DNA of 64,000 nt from SHVO01 sp041905525. Its GTDB lineage: Bacteria; Pseudomonadota; Alphaproteobacteria; Rhodospirillales; Rhodospirillaceae. The stretch lies in assembly GCA_041905525.1 (NCBI GenBank), contig JAYRKY010000002.1:124001-188000 (forward strand). Reading direction: 5' to 3'. A model generated the notes under the pieces. It was not told the DNA's origin. It did not search any database and worked only from the letters and a program-made list of their open reading frames with translations. Positions 9,469 to 19,091 of the stretch are shown here, in pieces. The first letter of the stretch is position 1, and the number at the start of each line of letters is the position of its first letter. Both the position numbers and the translations under genes were made by a program.

Positions 9469-11235
9469 ATGACTTCACCCGCTCCCTCCGCCTCCGTTCG
9501 CAAGCCCGGACTCTATGGCCGGCTGCTGCGCGAAGGGGTGTTGCCCCACCTGGGCGTTTTCCTGTCCGCCAGTGTCTGCATGGCCGTGGTCGCGGCCTCC
9601 ACCGCCGCGCTCGCCTGGCTCATGGACCCGGTGGTGAACCGGGTGTTCGTCGAGCGGCGCGCCGATCTGCTGTGGCCGGTGGGGCTCGCGGTCTTCGCGT
9701 CCTTCGCCCTCAAGGGCGCCGCCGCTTACGGCCAGACGGTGCTGATGACCCGCCTCGGCCAAACCGTTCTCACAGATTTCCAGAACCGCCTGTTCCGCCA
9801 TCTTCTGCAGATGGACCTGGGCTTTTTTGCGGCCAACCGCACCGGCACCCTGATCTCGCGGCTCACTACCGATATCGCCGCCATGCGTCTTGCGGTGTCC
9901 ACCGCGCTCACCGGCCTGGGGCGCGAGGCGCTGTCCGTGATCCTTCTGGTCGCGGTGATGTTCTATCAGGACTGGTTGCTGGCCTCGGTCGCCTTCATCG
10001 CGTTCCCGGCCACCGTCATTCCCATCGCGCAGCTCGGCCGCCGCCTGCGCAAGGTCACGGCGAATACCCAGGCGCAAACCGGCGCCTTCATGACCATCGT
10101 GCAGCAAAGCCTGTCGTCCATTCGTCTGGTGAAGGCCTACCGCCTGGAGGCGCTGGAGGTTGAACGCGCCGAGGCGCTCACCACGCGCATCCGCGACCTC
10201 ACCATTAAGGCCGAGCGCGTGAAGGCGCTGGCCAGCCCCCTGATGGAAACCCTCGGCGGTCTCGCGGTTACTATCGTCATCGTGTATGGCGGATGGCGGG
10301 TCATCAACGGCGACACCAGCGCCGGCGCCTTCTTCTCCTTCATCACCGCGCTGCTGTCGGCCTACCGGCCGATGAAGGCGCTCGCCAATGCCAACGCACA
10401 CGTGAACGAAGGCCTTGCCGGAGCCCAGCGCCTGTTCGATGTACTCGATACCCCGTCCGCTCTCTCCGAGAAGCCGAACGCCCCGGCGCTGACGGTGCCG
10501 CGCGGCGAGGTCCGTTTGGACAACGTCAGCTTCTCCTACGGCGACGATGTACCGGCAGTGCGCAACCTCACGCTCACGGCGCCCGCGGGAAAGACCACGG
10601 CGCTGGTCGGCGCGTCGGGGGCAGGCAAAAGCACGATCCTCAGTCTCATTCCGCGCTTCTATGACGTCGCGTCCGGCGCGGTTTTGATCGACGGCGTGAA
10701 CATCGCCGACGTCTCGCTCGCGTCGCTGCGCGACTCCATCGCGCTCGTCAGCCAGGACGTCATCCTCTTTGACGACAGCGTGCGCGCGAACATCCGTTAC
10801 GGAAAACCGGGCGCCGGTGATGCCGAAGTGGAAGCCGCCGCCCGCGCCGCGGGGGCGCATGAGTTCATCGCCGCGCTGCCTGAGGGCTACGACACGATGG
10901 TGGGTGAGCGGGGCCAGTCGCTGTCCGGCGGCGAGCGCCAGCGCATCGCTATCGCCCGCGCGCTTCTCAAGAATGCGCCGATCCTTTTGCTCGACGAGGC
11001 CACCAGCGCCCTCGACGCGGCGACCGAGCGCCATGTGCAGTCGGCGCTCGAACGCCTGAAGGCCGGGCGCACCACCATTGTCATCGCCCATCGGCTGTCG
11101 ACTGTGGCCGGCGCCGATCAGATCTGCGTGCTCGACCAGGGCCGGGTCGTCGAAACCGGAACCCACAGCGCGCTGATCTCCGGCGGCGGCGCCTACGCCC
11201 GTCTTCATGCCCTCCAGTTCTCGGCCGCCGAATGA
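9469..11235 (+). CDS. msbA: MsbA-like lipid A/lipid exporter ABC half-transporter
   Basis: 588 residues from the ATG at 9469. An N-terminal six-helix ABC exporter domain with VYGGWRVINGDTSAGAFFSFITALL is followed by an ATPase domain: Walker A GASGAGKST, Q-loop VSQDVILF, signature LSGGERQR, Walker B ILLLDEATSALD and the H-loop IAHRLS. The whole is an MsbA-type homodimeric flippase for lipid A core or another lipid-linked sugar at the inner membrane. TTG 9403 and ATG 9409 are longer alternatives, but homologous sequence begins near the chosen start. It lies divergent from the GnnA/GnnB-like pair, which suits a lipid A role, and its stop overlaps the next gene as ATGA. Confidence 0.88.
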   Translation: MTSPAPSASVRKPGLYGRLLREGVLPHLGVFLSASVCMAVVAASTAALAWLMDPVVNRVFVERRADLLWPVGLAVFASFALKGAAAYGQTVLMTRLGQTVLTDFQNRLFRHLLQMDLGFFAANRTGTLISRLTTDIAAMRLAVSTALTGLGREALSVILLVAVMFYQDWLLASVAFIAFPATVIPIAQLGRRLRKVTANTQAQTGAFMTIVQQSLSSIRLVKAYRLEALEVERAEALTTRIRDLTIKAERVKALASPLMETLGGLAVTIVIVYGGWRVINGDTSAGAFFSFITALLSAYRPMKALANANAHVNEGLAGAQRLFDVLDTPSALSEKPNAPALTVPRGEVRLDNVSFSYGDDVPAVRNLTLTAPAGKTTALVGASGAGKSTILSLIPRFYDVASGAVLIDGVNIADVSLASLRDSIALVSQDVILFDDSVRANIRYGKPGAGDAEVEAAARAAGAHEFIAALPEGYDTMVGERGQSLSGGERQRIAIARALLKNAPILLLDEATSALDAATERHVQSALERLKAGRTTIVIAHRLSTVAGADQICVLDQGRVVETGTHSALISGGGAYARLHALQFSAAE

Positions 11236-13274
11236 GCCTCGATCTCGCCCTCTCGCGCTACGAAGCCGGCGACCGGCCCGCCGCGCGCGCGGCCGCGGAG
11301 GCCACGCTCGCGCAGAATCCAAAAAGTGCCGACGCGCTTCATCTTCTGGCGGTGATCGCGCAGGACGAAAACCGGCAGGGGGAAGCGGAAGGGTTCGCGC
11401 GCCGCGCGCTGGCGCTCGTTCCCGGTCAGCCGCTCTATCTCAATACCCTCGGCAACGGCCTCGTGGCGCAGGGACGCACGGCGGAAGCCATCGCCGTCCT
11501 CGGCGAGGCGGTGCAAGCGGCGCCCGGCCAGGCGGACATCATGTTCAATCTGGCCAACGCCGAACGCACGGCCGGACGCTACGAGGATGCGTCCGAAACC
11601 TATCGCAAAGTGATCGCGCTCCGGCCCGGTCACCTCGGCGCTTACAACAATCTCGCCCTGATGCTGAAAGCGCTCGGCGATGCCGAGAGCGCCGCGACGG
11701 TATTGATTGAAGCCACGGCGCGCGCGCCTGCCTCGGTCGAGATCCGGTTCAACCTGGGCAACGCGCTCCATTCCGCCGGACGCCTGGACGCGGCCGAAAG
11801 CGCCTTCCGCAAAGTCATTGAACTCGCCCCGCATCACGCCGACGCGCACGTGAACCTCGGGGTCGTGCTCAAGGAAGGCGGTCGTCCCGACGAAGCGGAA
11901 AAGCTCTTTCGCGCCGCCATCGCGCTGAATCCGAATATGTCGCAGGCGTATGTCGGTCTTGCCGACCTCGCCGACGACGGCACCATGGATGCGGTGGCGC
12001 ACCGCCGCGCGGTTCTCGCGCTGAAGCCGGACCTCGCGGCCGTGCGCTCCAGCCTTCTCATGTGCATGCAATATGCGCCGGGAATTTCCCGTGAGGAGAT
12101 CGCGGCCGAACATCGGACGTTCGGCGAGATCCACCGGTCGGCCGCGCGGCCGATGTTCGCGCCGGACCACGATTTCGCGCCGGACCGCAAGCTGCGGCTC
12201 GGTGTGGTGTCGGGCGACTTCCGGTTCCACGCCATGGCGTTTTTCGCGCTCCCGGTCTTCAAGGCGCGCCCGCGCGACGCGTTCGAACTCGTCTGCTACT
12301 CCACCGGCGCGAAGGTCGATCACCATACGCTCAGCTTTCGCGCCGACGCCGACCTGTGGCGCGATGTGCGTGCCCTGTCACCGCAGGCGCTGGCGGAGGT
12401 CATCGTGCGCGACAAGATCGATATCCTCATCGATCTGTCCGGCCACACGCCGCATAACCGGCTGCTTGCTTTTGCGCTGAAGCCCGCGCCGCTGCAGATT
12501 GCCTGGGGCGACTATGTGGACACGCGCGGCCTCGCGGCCATCGACGTGCTGTTTGGCGATCCCGTCCAAACTCCCGAAAGCGACGACCGCTATTATGTCG
12601 AGCGCGTGGTGCGTTTCGCGCCCGATTACATCTGTTATGCGCCGCCGGACTATGCGCCGCCTATCGCCCCCCCGCCGGTGGCGCGCAACGGTTGCCTCAC
12701 CTTCGGCTGCTTCAGCGAAGCCACCAAGATCGGCCCAGCGTCCGTCGCTCAATGGGCCGCCGTTCTGCGCGCCGTTCCTGATGCCCGCTTCTTGTTCAAC
12801 GGCTATCTCTGGGCCGACGCGGCGCGCCAAGGAAAGATCATCAGCCTGTTCATGGACAACGGCATCGGCACCGACCGGATTCGCTTTGCGACCGGCGGCG
12901 ATCATGCCGCGTTCCTCGCGCAGTACGCCGAGGTGGATGTCATTCTCGACACCACCCCTTACTCCGGGGGACTTACCACCTGCGAAGCGCTGCTGATGGG
13001 TGTGCCGGTTCTAACCGTGCCCGGCAACCGTTTCTGCGGCCGCCATGCGGCGGCGCATCTCATCAACGGCGGCTACCCGGACGGCGCCGCCAAAAACATG
13101 GATGACCTCATCGCCAAAGCAAAAGCCTTTGCCGCGGATCACGCCGGTCTCACCGCCCTGCGCGCCGGACTGCGCAAGACTTTCCGGACTTCGCGCGTGT
13201 GCGACGTGGGGACCTTCGCACAGGATTTCTATGGTGCGCTTCGGACGGAGTGGCGCCGCTTATCGCCGAAATAA
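11232..13274 (+). CDS. TPR-containing GT41 (O-GlcNAc-transferase/SPINDLY-like) glycosyltransferase
   Basis: 680 residues. Residues 1 to about 270 are seven or eight tandem 34-residue TPR units (for example ADIMFNLANAERTAGRYEDA). Residues from about 315 form a two-lobed GT41 catalytic region: LRLGVVSGDFRFHAMAFF with the conserved His at 333, LQIAWGDYVDTRGLAAIDV, GCFSEATKIGP with the conserved Lys at 499, and LDTTPYSGGLTTCEALLMGV. In characterised bacterial and human OGT this His and Lys are needed for activity, and the 166-residue spacing is like the short bacterial forms. Relatives glycosylate Ser/Thr of proteins or adhesins; the acceptor here is unknown. Four-base overlap with msbA indicates coupled translation. 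Confidence 0.87.
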   Translation: MSLDLALSRYEAGDRPAARAAAEATLAQNPKSADALHLLAVIAQDENRQGEAEGFARRALALVPGQPLYLNTLGNGLVAQGRTAEAIAVLGEAVQAAPGQADIMFNLANAERTAGRYEDASETYRKVIALRPGHLGAYNNLALMLKALGDAESAATVLIEATARAPASVEIRFNLGNALHSAGRLDAAESAFRKVIELAPHHADAHVNLGVVLKEGGRPDEAEKLFRAAIALNPNMSQAYVGLADLADDGTMDAVAHRRAVLALKPDLAAVRSSLLMCMQYAPGISREEIAAEHRTFGEIHRSAARPMFAPDHDFAPDRKLRLGVVSGDFRFHAMAFFALPVFKARPRDAFELVCYSTGAKVDHHTLSFRADADLWRDVRALSPQALAEVIVRDKIDILIDLSGHTPHNRLLAFALKPAPLQIAWGDYVDTRGLAAIDVLFGDPVQTPESDDRYYVERVVRFAPDYICYAPPDYAPPIAPPPVARNGCLTFGCFSEATKIGPASVAQWAAVLRAVPDARFLFNGYLWADAARQGKIISLFMDNGIGTDRIRFATGGDHAAFLAQYAEVDVILDTTPYSGGLTTCEALLMGVPVLTVPGNRFCGRHAAAHLINGGYPDGAAKNMDDLIAKAKAFAADHAGLTALRAGLRKTFRTSRVCDVGTFAQDFYGALRTEWRRLSPK

Positions 13275-13350
13275 ATTGACGAAAAATCGGTAAGGGCGGA
13301 GAGTCTAAATCTACCCGCACACTGGTGATTTCCTCGGCGCAGCGACGGAA

Positions 13351-13491
13351 ATGCTGACGTTCGACAACGTTCGGATAAACGGGAAGTTGGTCCCACTGAA
13401 GGGACTCACCGACCGGCGACGTCTCGAGGCGGAGATGGCCGCAGGTGCATATAGACACCTTTTGCCGCCTGAGAGACCGAAGACCAAATAG
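13351..13491 (+). CDS. Possible small ORF of 46 residues, unknown
   Basis: An ATG-initiated frame of 46 codons, rich in Arg, Leu and Glu, in the gap between the GT41 gene and the secreted hypothetical gene. The frame is open back to 13309. The stretch has lower GC than its surroundings, so the open frame is a little more meaningful than usual for this genome, but only a weak GGA precedes the ATG and I recognise no family. It could be a genuine small gene, the tail of a decayed gene, or chance. It ends nine bases before the next gene's TTG. Confidence 0.2.
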   Translation: MLTFDNVRINGKLVPLKGLTDRRRLEAEMAAGAYRHLLPPERPKTK

Positions 13492-13499
13492 GGGGTACT

Positions 13500-14039
13500 T
13501 TGCATTATCACCACGCTATAGGACTCTTGGTCCTCGCGATGATTCTGGTTAGGAGTTCGGTGCTAGCGCAAGACGCTGCCAAAGATGGCCTAGGTCCAAC
13601 CTGCACAGACGAGCGCGCTTATGTCCCTGAAACCCCGGAAGCGTGGTTCGCAGGATCGACGACAGCGATGGCCGTTACCGAAGACATTGTATTTTCAAAG
13701 CACATGATTCGGTTTGGCAATGGCTCGGTTGCTCCCCTTCGCTATTTGGGAAACGTCAAAAAGGATTCGCCCGGAGAATTCGGTGTATTCTACGACTTAC
13801 AATGCGTCGCTTTTTACGCGTTTGAACCGCCGTTTACAATGCGTCTGCGCCGCGGGAATGCCCTCTGCGGACCGATGAAAACGGGCCCTGAGCCCGCGAG
13901 TCCAGCGGTCTATCTGGCGGCCGCGTTGGCCAAAAATGGAAAAGGGCTGGACGTCGTCTTCTACGGTAACGGCGCCAGTTCCATACTCCTATCGCCTTTC
14001 TCCGGGGAACTGTGCGGATCATTCGGATATATCAAGTAG
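13500..14039 (+). CDS. Hypothetical secreted protein
   Basis: 179 residues from a TTG with a GGGGG ribosome-binding-like run just upstream. An N-terminal signal peptide is clear: a short charged start, the hydrophobic stretch IGLLVLAMILV and a cleavage site near SSVLA-QD. The mature part of about 155 residues has four cysteines (in PTCTDE, LQCVAF, ALCGPM and ELCGSF), which could form two disulfides in the periplasm. I recognise no family. Base composition is noticeably less GC-rich than the flanking genes and codon use differs (more A/T third positions), suggesting acquisition by transfer. It converges on gdhB. Confidence 0.65.
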   Translation: MHYHHAIGLLVLAMILVRSSVLAQDAAKDGLGPTCTDERAYVPETPEAWFAGSTTAMAVTEDIVFSKHMIRFGNGSVAPLRYLGNVKKDSPGEFGVFYDLQCVAFYAFEPPFTMRLRRGNALCGPMKTGPEPASPAVYLAAALAKNGKGLDVVFYGNGASSILLSPFSGELCGSFGYIK

Positions 14040-14054
14040 CAACCGACGTTCACG

Positions 14055-17000
14055 CTAACCTGCCGTCATCGCGCTAAGCTGCCGGTTCGCCACCGTCAGC
14101 ATCGACAGGCTGATGGAATCGGCGGCTTTGATCTCCGCCAGAACCTGATCGTAGCGATCGACGCGCGTCTTGTTTGCCTCCACCCAGGCTTCGAGCGCCT
14201 TGCTTCCCGTGGACTTTCCGCCCTTCGCCGAGGCCAGCACGCGCGAGGTGATCGTGGTCTGGTGCGCGAACAGCTCTTCAATGGCCGCTGAGACCGCAAG
14301 GCGATCCCAATGGCTTTGGGTGCCGAAGGTCTCGGTCCGTTCGCGCAGCGCGCCCAGACCGAACCGTTGTCCCACCAGGAAGTACATCTTCGCGACATTG
14401 GCGAGAGGCTGTTTGGTGGCGCTCGTGATGGCGTTGATATCGTTCGCCGCCGCCAGCCGGTACAGCGATGCGACATGGTGGGCAAGCTCGGCCGGCACAC
14501 CCTTGGCGGTGTAGGCGCCGGCCTGCCGCGCGACATACCCGGCGACCTCGTCGGACCAAAGGTCCTTGAGATTTTTCCGCAGGGCGTCGACCGCCGGCTT
14601 CAGGCTTTTGATGGTCGCCGCCATGTCCATGGGGATGGAGCAATGACGCAGCATCCACAGCACGCTGCGCACCACCATGCGCTCCACTTCCCACAGCATC
14701 ACCAGCTGCACATCCGCGGGCACTTTATTGTCCAGCGCCTCGATGCCGTTCCACAACTCCCGCAGGCCGTAGGCGGCGCGGGTGACGGTGTAGGCCCGGG
14801 CGATATCCACCGGTCCCATCCCTGTCCGCTCCATCAGCGCGTTGATGAACGACGGCCCGACGCGATTGATGAAACTGTTGGTGATGACTGTCGCGATGAT
14901 CTCGCGGCGCAGCTTGTGTTTCTCGATCGCGCCCGCGAACTTCTTTTGCAAGGGGACCGGGAAGTAGTGGTGAAGGTCCTCCTCGACCAAGGGATCGTCC
15001 GGCAGGTCGCTGCTGACGATTTTGTCGTATAGCCACATCTTGCCGTAGCTGAGAAACACCGCGAGTTCGGGGCGCACGAGACCCAGTCCCGCCGTCAAAC
15101 GTTCCTGGAATTCTTCGTCGTTCGGCAGGAATTCGATATCGCGGTTGAGAAGGCCGTCGCGCTCGAACAGCTTCATGGTGCGCTGTTGCGCCTCCAGCAG
15201 CGCAGGCGCGCGGTGCTGCATCATGCTGATGGTCTGGCTCTGCTGATAATTGTCGCGCAGCACCAGCTGGGCCACTTCATCGGTCATTTCCGCCAGGAGT
15301 TTGTTGCGCGCCTCCAGCGTGATCTTGCCTTTGCGCATCTCGCCGTTCAGCAGGATCTTGATGTTCACCTCGTGGTCGGAACAGTCGACGCCGGCCGAAT
15401 TATCGATGGCGTCGGTGTTGAGACGAACGCCTTCCTTCGCCGCTTCGATGCGCCCGCGCTGGGTCATGCCCAGGTTGGCGCCTTCACCCACGACCTTGGC
15501 GCGGATCTGGTGGCCGTTGATGCGGTGCGCGTCGTTGGCGCGGTCCGAGGCGTCGGCATTGCTTTCGCTGGACGCCTTCACATAGGTCCCGATGCCGCCG
15601 AAGAACATCAGGTCGACCTTGGCGCGCAGGATCGCATTCAGGATTTCGGTCGGCGTGGCTTCGGCCTTGTTGATCTCCAACAAGGCTTTCATCTCCGACG
15701 ACAGCTTGATCGTCTTGGCGCTGCGCTCGAATACGCCGCCGCCCTTGCTGATCAGTTTCGCGTCATAGTCCGTCCAGTTGGAGCGCGGCAGTTTGAACAG
15801 GCGCTCGCGCTCGGCGAAGCTCTTGGCCGGATCCGGGGCCGGATCGATAAAGATGTGCAGGTGATTGAAGGCGGCCTGCAGTTTGATGTGCTTGGACATC
15901 AGCATGCCGTTGCCGAATACGTCGCCGGACATGTCGCCGACGCCGACGCAGGTGAAGTCCTGAGTCTGGGTATCGACACCGATCTCGCGGAAGTGGCGCT
16001 TCACGCACTCCCATGCGCCGCGGGCGGTAATGCCCATGGCCTTATGGTCGTAGCCCGCGCTGCCGCCCGAGGCATAGGCGTCGCCCAGCCAGAAGCCGTA
16101 TTCCGCCGACACGCCGTTGGCGATGTCCGAGAAGGTCGCCGTGCCTTTATCGGCCGCAACCACGAGATAGGGATCGTCCGCGTCGCGCCGCACCACCTTG
16201 TCCGGGTGCACGATCTTGTCGTTCACCACATTGTCGGTGATGTCGAGCAATCCGCGCTGCAGGGTCTTGTAGCACTCGATCCCCTCGGCCAGGAACGCAT
16301 CGCGCCCGCCCGTGGCCGGCGGCTGCTTCACGACGAAGCCGCCCTTCGAGCCCGTCGGCACGATCACGGCGTTCTTCACCATCTGCGCCTTCACCAGACC
16401 CAGGACTTCCGAGCGGAAATCCTCGCGACGGTCGGACCAACGGATGCCGCCGCGCGCGACCTTTCCGCCGCGCAGGTGAATCGCTTCCACCCGCGGCGCA
16501 TACACGAACACTTCCACGTTCATGCGCGGCAGCGGCAATTCCTCGATGCGCTGGCTGTCCAGCTTCATCGACACGTACCACTTCGGCTTTCCATCCGCGA
16601 ACGGCTGGAAAAAATTGGTGCGCAGGGTGCAGTCCACGAGATTGAGGTAGCGGCGCAAGATACGGTCTTCGTCGGCATTGGTGATGCCGTCCAGGGCCGC
16701 GTTGATGTCCTTGCGGATGCCCTCGATCTTCGCGGTCGTCGCCTTCATTTTCGCCGGCGTGTGGAGCGCCGGGTCGAAGGTGGTGAGGAACAGATCCACC
16801 AGCAGGCGCCCGAGTTTCGGATGGGCGGCGAAGGCGTTTTCGATATAGGCCTGGCTGAAGGGGAAAGCGGCCTGGCGCAGGTACTTCGCATAAGCGCGCA
16901 GGATCGTCACTTCACGCCAGGCGAGGTCCGATAGCGCCACCAGCTTGTTGAAGCCGTCGCTTTCCATCTCGCCCGCCCACACGCGGCAGAAGGCCTCCTC

Positions 17001-18905
17001 GATTTCCTCGCGCACGTCCGCCAGGGCGAACGGCGCCTTGCTCGACACGGTCATGTCGAAATCGTGCAGCCAAACGCCGCCGGTGGAGCTGGCGCCGCGC
17101 GGGGTGATGTGGAACGGCTCCTCGCCGATCACTTTGAATCCCATGTTCTCCAGCACGGGCATGACGTCAGACAGCGGGATCGGCGTCGCGGGGTTGTAGA
17201 TCTTGATGTGCACTGTGCCGCCCGTCGCGCCCGGCGGCTGATAGACATGGATCTTCACGCGCCGTTCCTCGGCGCAGGCGCAGATGCGCTGGATATCCTG
17301 GAGCGCGACGCCGGCGTCGAAACGTTCGCGATAGCTCGCCGGGAAGGCGTGCGCGAACACCTCGGCCATCTTCGTGCCTTCGGTCTCGCCTTTCGCCTTG
17401 ATCAACGCGGCGCGCAGCTCATCGCTCCACGCCCGCGCCGCCTTGGCGATCTGCGCTTCCAGATCCGCGACCTTCACCGTCGGCACCCGTCCGGGCTTGG
17501 TGGCGATGATGTAGTGGATGCGCGCCAGCGGGCTGTCGGTGACTTGGGTATAGAAGGACGACAGGCGCCCATCCAACTCGCGCGTCAGGATGTCGCCGAT
17601 GGCGACCCGCAGCGCCGTGTCGAAGCGGTCGCGCGGCACGAACACCAGGATCGAGGCGAAGCGTTCGAATTGGTCGAGACGCATGAAAAGCGCCGGGCGC
17701 GGGCGCTGCTGCAGGTGGAGAATGCCCAGCGCGGTATCCAAGAGGTAGTCGTCCGAGCTTTCGAAAAGCTCGTCGCGCGGCAGATTCTCCATGATGTTCT
17801 GGAGCGCCTTGCCGTCGTGCCCATGCTTGCGGAATCCCATGCGGTCGCGGATGCGGTCGATCTTGCGGCGCAGGACCGGCACGAAATTCGGGCTGTTGGT
17901 GTAGACGTCGGCGGTGAACAGGCCGACGAACATATGGATGCCCGCAACGTTGCCCTTGTCGTCAAAGATCTTCACGGCGACGACATCGAAATGCACACGA
18001 CGGTGCACGGTGGAGCGCTGGTTGGCCTTCACCACGAACAGCGCGCTGTGCGAGTCCACGAAGTCGGCGAACTGGGGCGGCAACGGGGCGCCGTCGGCGA
18101 TGCCCTCGAAGATCATCCGCTGCGCCTTCTTGAGAAGGCCCAGACTGTGTGCGTGATCGATCCTGAGCGTGCGCTTCTTGCCTTTGCCTTCGAATCCGAA
18201 GCGGCGGTAGCCCAGGAAGGTGAAATGGTCGTCGTGCAGCCATTTCAGGAAGTCGGCCACCTCGGCCGCCTGTTCTTCACTCACCCCCGGGCGCGCGAAA
18301 TCGAAATCGGCGGCGAAATAAGCCGCCTCGCGGCGCATGGCCTGCCAGTCCGAGACCGCGAGGCGCACATCGCCCAGCACCGACAGCAGATTGTCCTTCA
18401 GGCGTTCTGCCATGTCGAAATCCACCTTCGGGATTTCGATGTACATCAGGGATTCGAAAGTGCCGGACGGATCGGTCTCGGTGTCGCCCAGGCTTTGCAG
18501 GCGCCCGGCGCCGTCGCGCTTCACCGACAGGATCGGGTGGATCAGCAGGAGCGCGCTATGCTCCATGCGCTCCAGCTCGGCGCTGACCGAGTCCACCAGG
18601 AACGGCATGTCGTCGTTCACAAGCAGGATGACGGAGCGGTCGCCCTCGCCTTCGGTGATGGTGATCTTTTCTTTTCCGCGGGCGCGGCTGTCCAGGATGT
18701 CCCACGCGGCCAGCGCGATTCCATACAGGGCGTCGGCCGGACGTCCAGCGAGTTCGTCGGGCGGCGAGCCGCGGAAGAATTGCGCGATGAAGCGGCTGAA
18801 GTCGCCCTTGGCGGCTTTGGACCCCTTGCTCTGCGCGAACCGGGTCACGGCGGCGATCACCTTGTCGATGCCGCTGTCCTCACCTTTCGGCGCCCGTGCA
18901 TCCAT
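14055..18905 (-). CDS. gdhB: Large NAD-specific glutamate dehydrogenase (180 kDa type)
   Basis: 1,616 residues, matching the long bacterial NAD-GDH family (about 1,600). The N-terminal half contains ACT-like regulatory regions. The central catalytic part shows GGIRWSDRREDFRSEVLGLVK, VPTGSKGGFVVK and, for NAD binding, GVGDMSGDVFGNGML. The C-terminal third is helical (for example RRIIA-type segments around residues 1400-1600). The enzyme oxidatively deaminates glutamate to 2-oxoglutarate and ammonium in the cytosol, allowing growth on amino acids. The ATG at 18905 is preceded by a strong GGAGGA ribosome binding site. It is monocistronic, facing the unknown secreted gene. The region between it and the crotonase gene (186 bases) holds its promoter, but I cannot pick hexamers with confidence. 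Confidence 0.96.
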   Translation of the reverse strand: MDARAPKGEDSGIDKVIAAVTRFAQSKGSKAAKGDFSRFIAQFFRGSPPDELAGRPADALYGIALAAWDILDSRARGKEKITITEGEGDRSVILLVNDDMPFLVDSVSAELERMEHSALLLIHPILSVKRDGAGRLQSLGDTETDPSGTFESLMYIEIPKVDFDMAERLKDNLLSVLGDVRLAVSDWQAMRREAAYFAADFDFARPGVSEEQAAEVADFLKWLHDDHFTFLGYRRFGFEGKGKKRTLRIDHAHSLGLLKKAQRMIFEGIADGAPLPPQFADFVDSHSALFVVKANQRSTVHRRVHFDVVAVKIFDDKGNVAGIHMFVGLFTADVYTNSPNFVPVLRRKIDRIRDRMGFRKHGHDGKALQNIMENLPRDELFESSDDYLLDTALGILHLQQRPRPALFMRLDQFERFASILVFVPRDRFDTALRVAIGDILTRELDGRLSSFYTQVTDSPLARIHYIIATKPGRVPTVKVADLEAQIAKAARAWSDELRAALIKAKGETEGTKMAEVFAHAFPASYRERFDAGVALQDIQRICACAEERRVKIHVYQPPGATGGTVHIKIYNPATPIPLSDVMPVLENMGFKVIGEEPFHITPRGASSTGGVWLHDFDMTVSSKAPFALADVREEIEEAFCRVWAGEMESDGFNKLVALSDLAWREVTILRAYAKYLRQAAFPFSQAYIENAFAAHPKLGRLLVDLFLTTFDPALHTPAKMKATTAKIEGIRKDINAALDGITNADEDRILRRYLNLVDCTLRTNFFQPFADGKPKWYVSMKLDSQRIEELPLPRMNVEVFVYAPRVEAIHLRGGKVARGGIRWSDRREDFRSEVLGLVKAQMVKNAVIVPTGSKGGFVVKQPPATGGRDAFLAEGIECYKTLQRGLLDITDNVVNDKIVHPDKVVRRDADDPYLVVAADKGTATFSDIANGVSAEYGFWLGDAYASGGSAGYDHKAMGITARGAWECVKRHFREIGVDTQTQDFTCVGVGDMSGDVFGNGMLMSKHIKLQAAFNHLHIFIDPAPDPAKSFAERERLFKLPRSNWTDYDAKLISKGGGVFERSAKTIKLSSEMKALLEINKAEATPTEILNAILRAKVDLMFFGGIGTYVKASSESNADASDRANDAHRINGHQIRAKVVGEGANLGMTQRGRIEAAKEGVRLNTDAIDNSAGVDCSDHEVNIKILLNGEMRKGKITLEARNKLLAEMTDEVAQLVLRDNYQQSQTISMMQHRAPALLEAQQRTMKLFERDGLLNRDIEFLPNDEEFQERLTAGLGLVRPELAVFLSYGKMWLYDKIVSSDLPDDPLVEEDLHHYFPVPLQKKFAGAIEKHKLRREIIATVITNSFINRVGPSFINALMERTGMGPVDIARAYTVTRAAYGLRELWNGIEALDNKVPADVQLVMLWEVERMVVRSVLWMLRHCSIPMDMAATIKSLKPAVDALRKNLKDLWSDEVAGYVARQAGAYTAKGVPAELAHHVASLYRLAAANDINAITSATKQPLANVAKMYFLVGQRFGLGALRERTETFGTQSHWDRLAVSAAIEELFAHQTTITSRVLASAKGGKSTGSKALEAWVEANKTRVDRYDQVLAEIKAADSISLSMLTVANRQLSAMTAG

Positions 18906-19091
18906 AGCTGTCCTCCCCCAGTGAGTGGAGCGTGCGGGGCAGCCCTCCGCCGGGTGCCTTCTTGGTCGAGGCGCACGCCAAAGCCGTTGAGAAGACTAGC
19001 ATATTTATGTTCGCGCGCACCACTTCCGTACACGGGGAGCGTGTCCGGGGAAAGACGCCTGGGGAGTACCTCGCGGCTCATCCTCCCGGGA

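Noticed and set aside
15186..16934. 582-residue open frame antisense to gdhB
   Set aside because: Same composition and explanation; the gdhB frame contains the complete conserved catalytic motifs.
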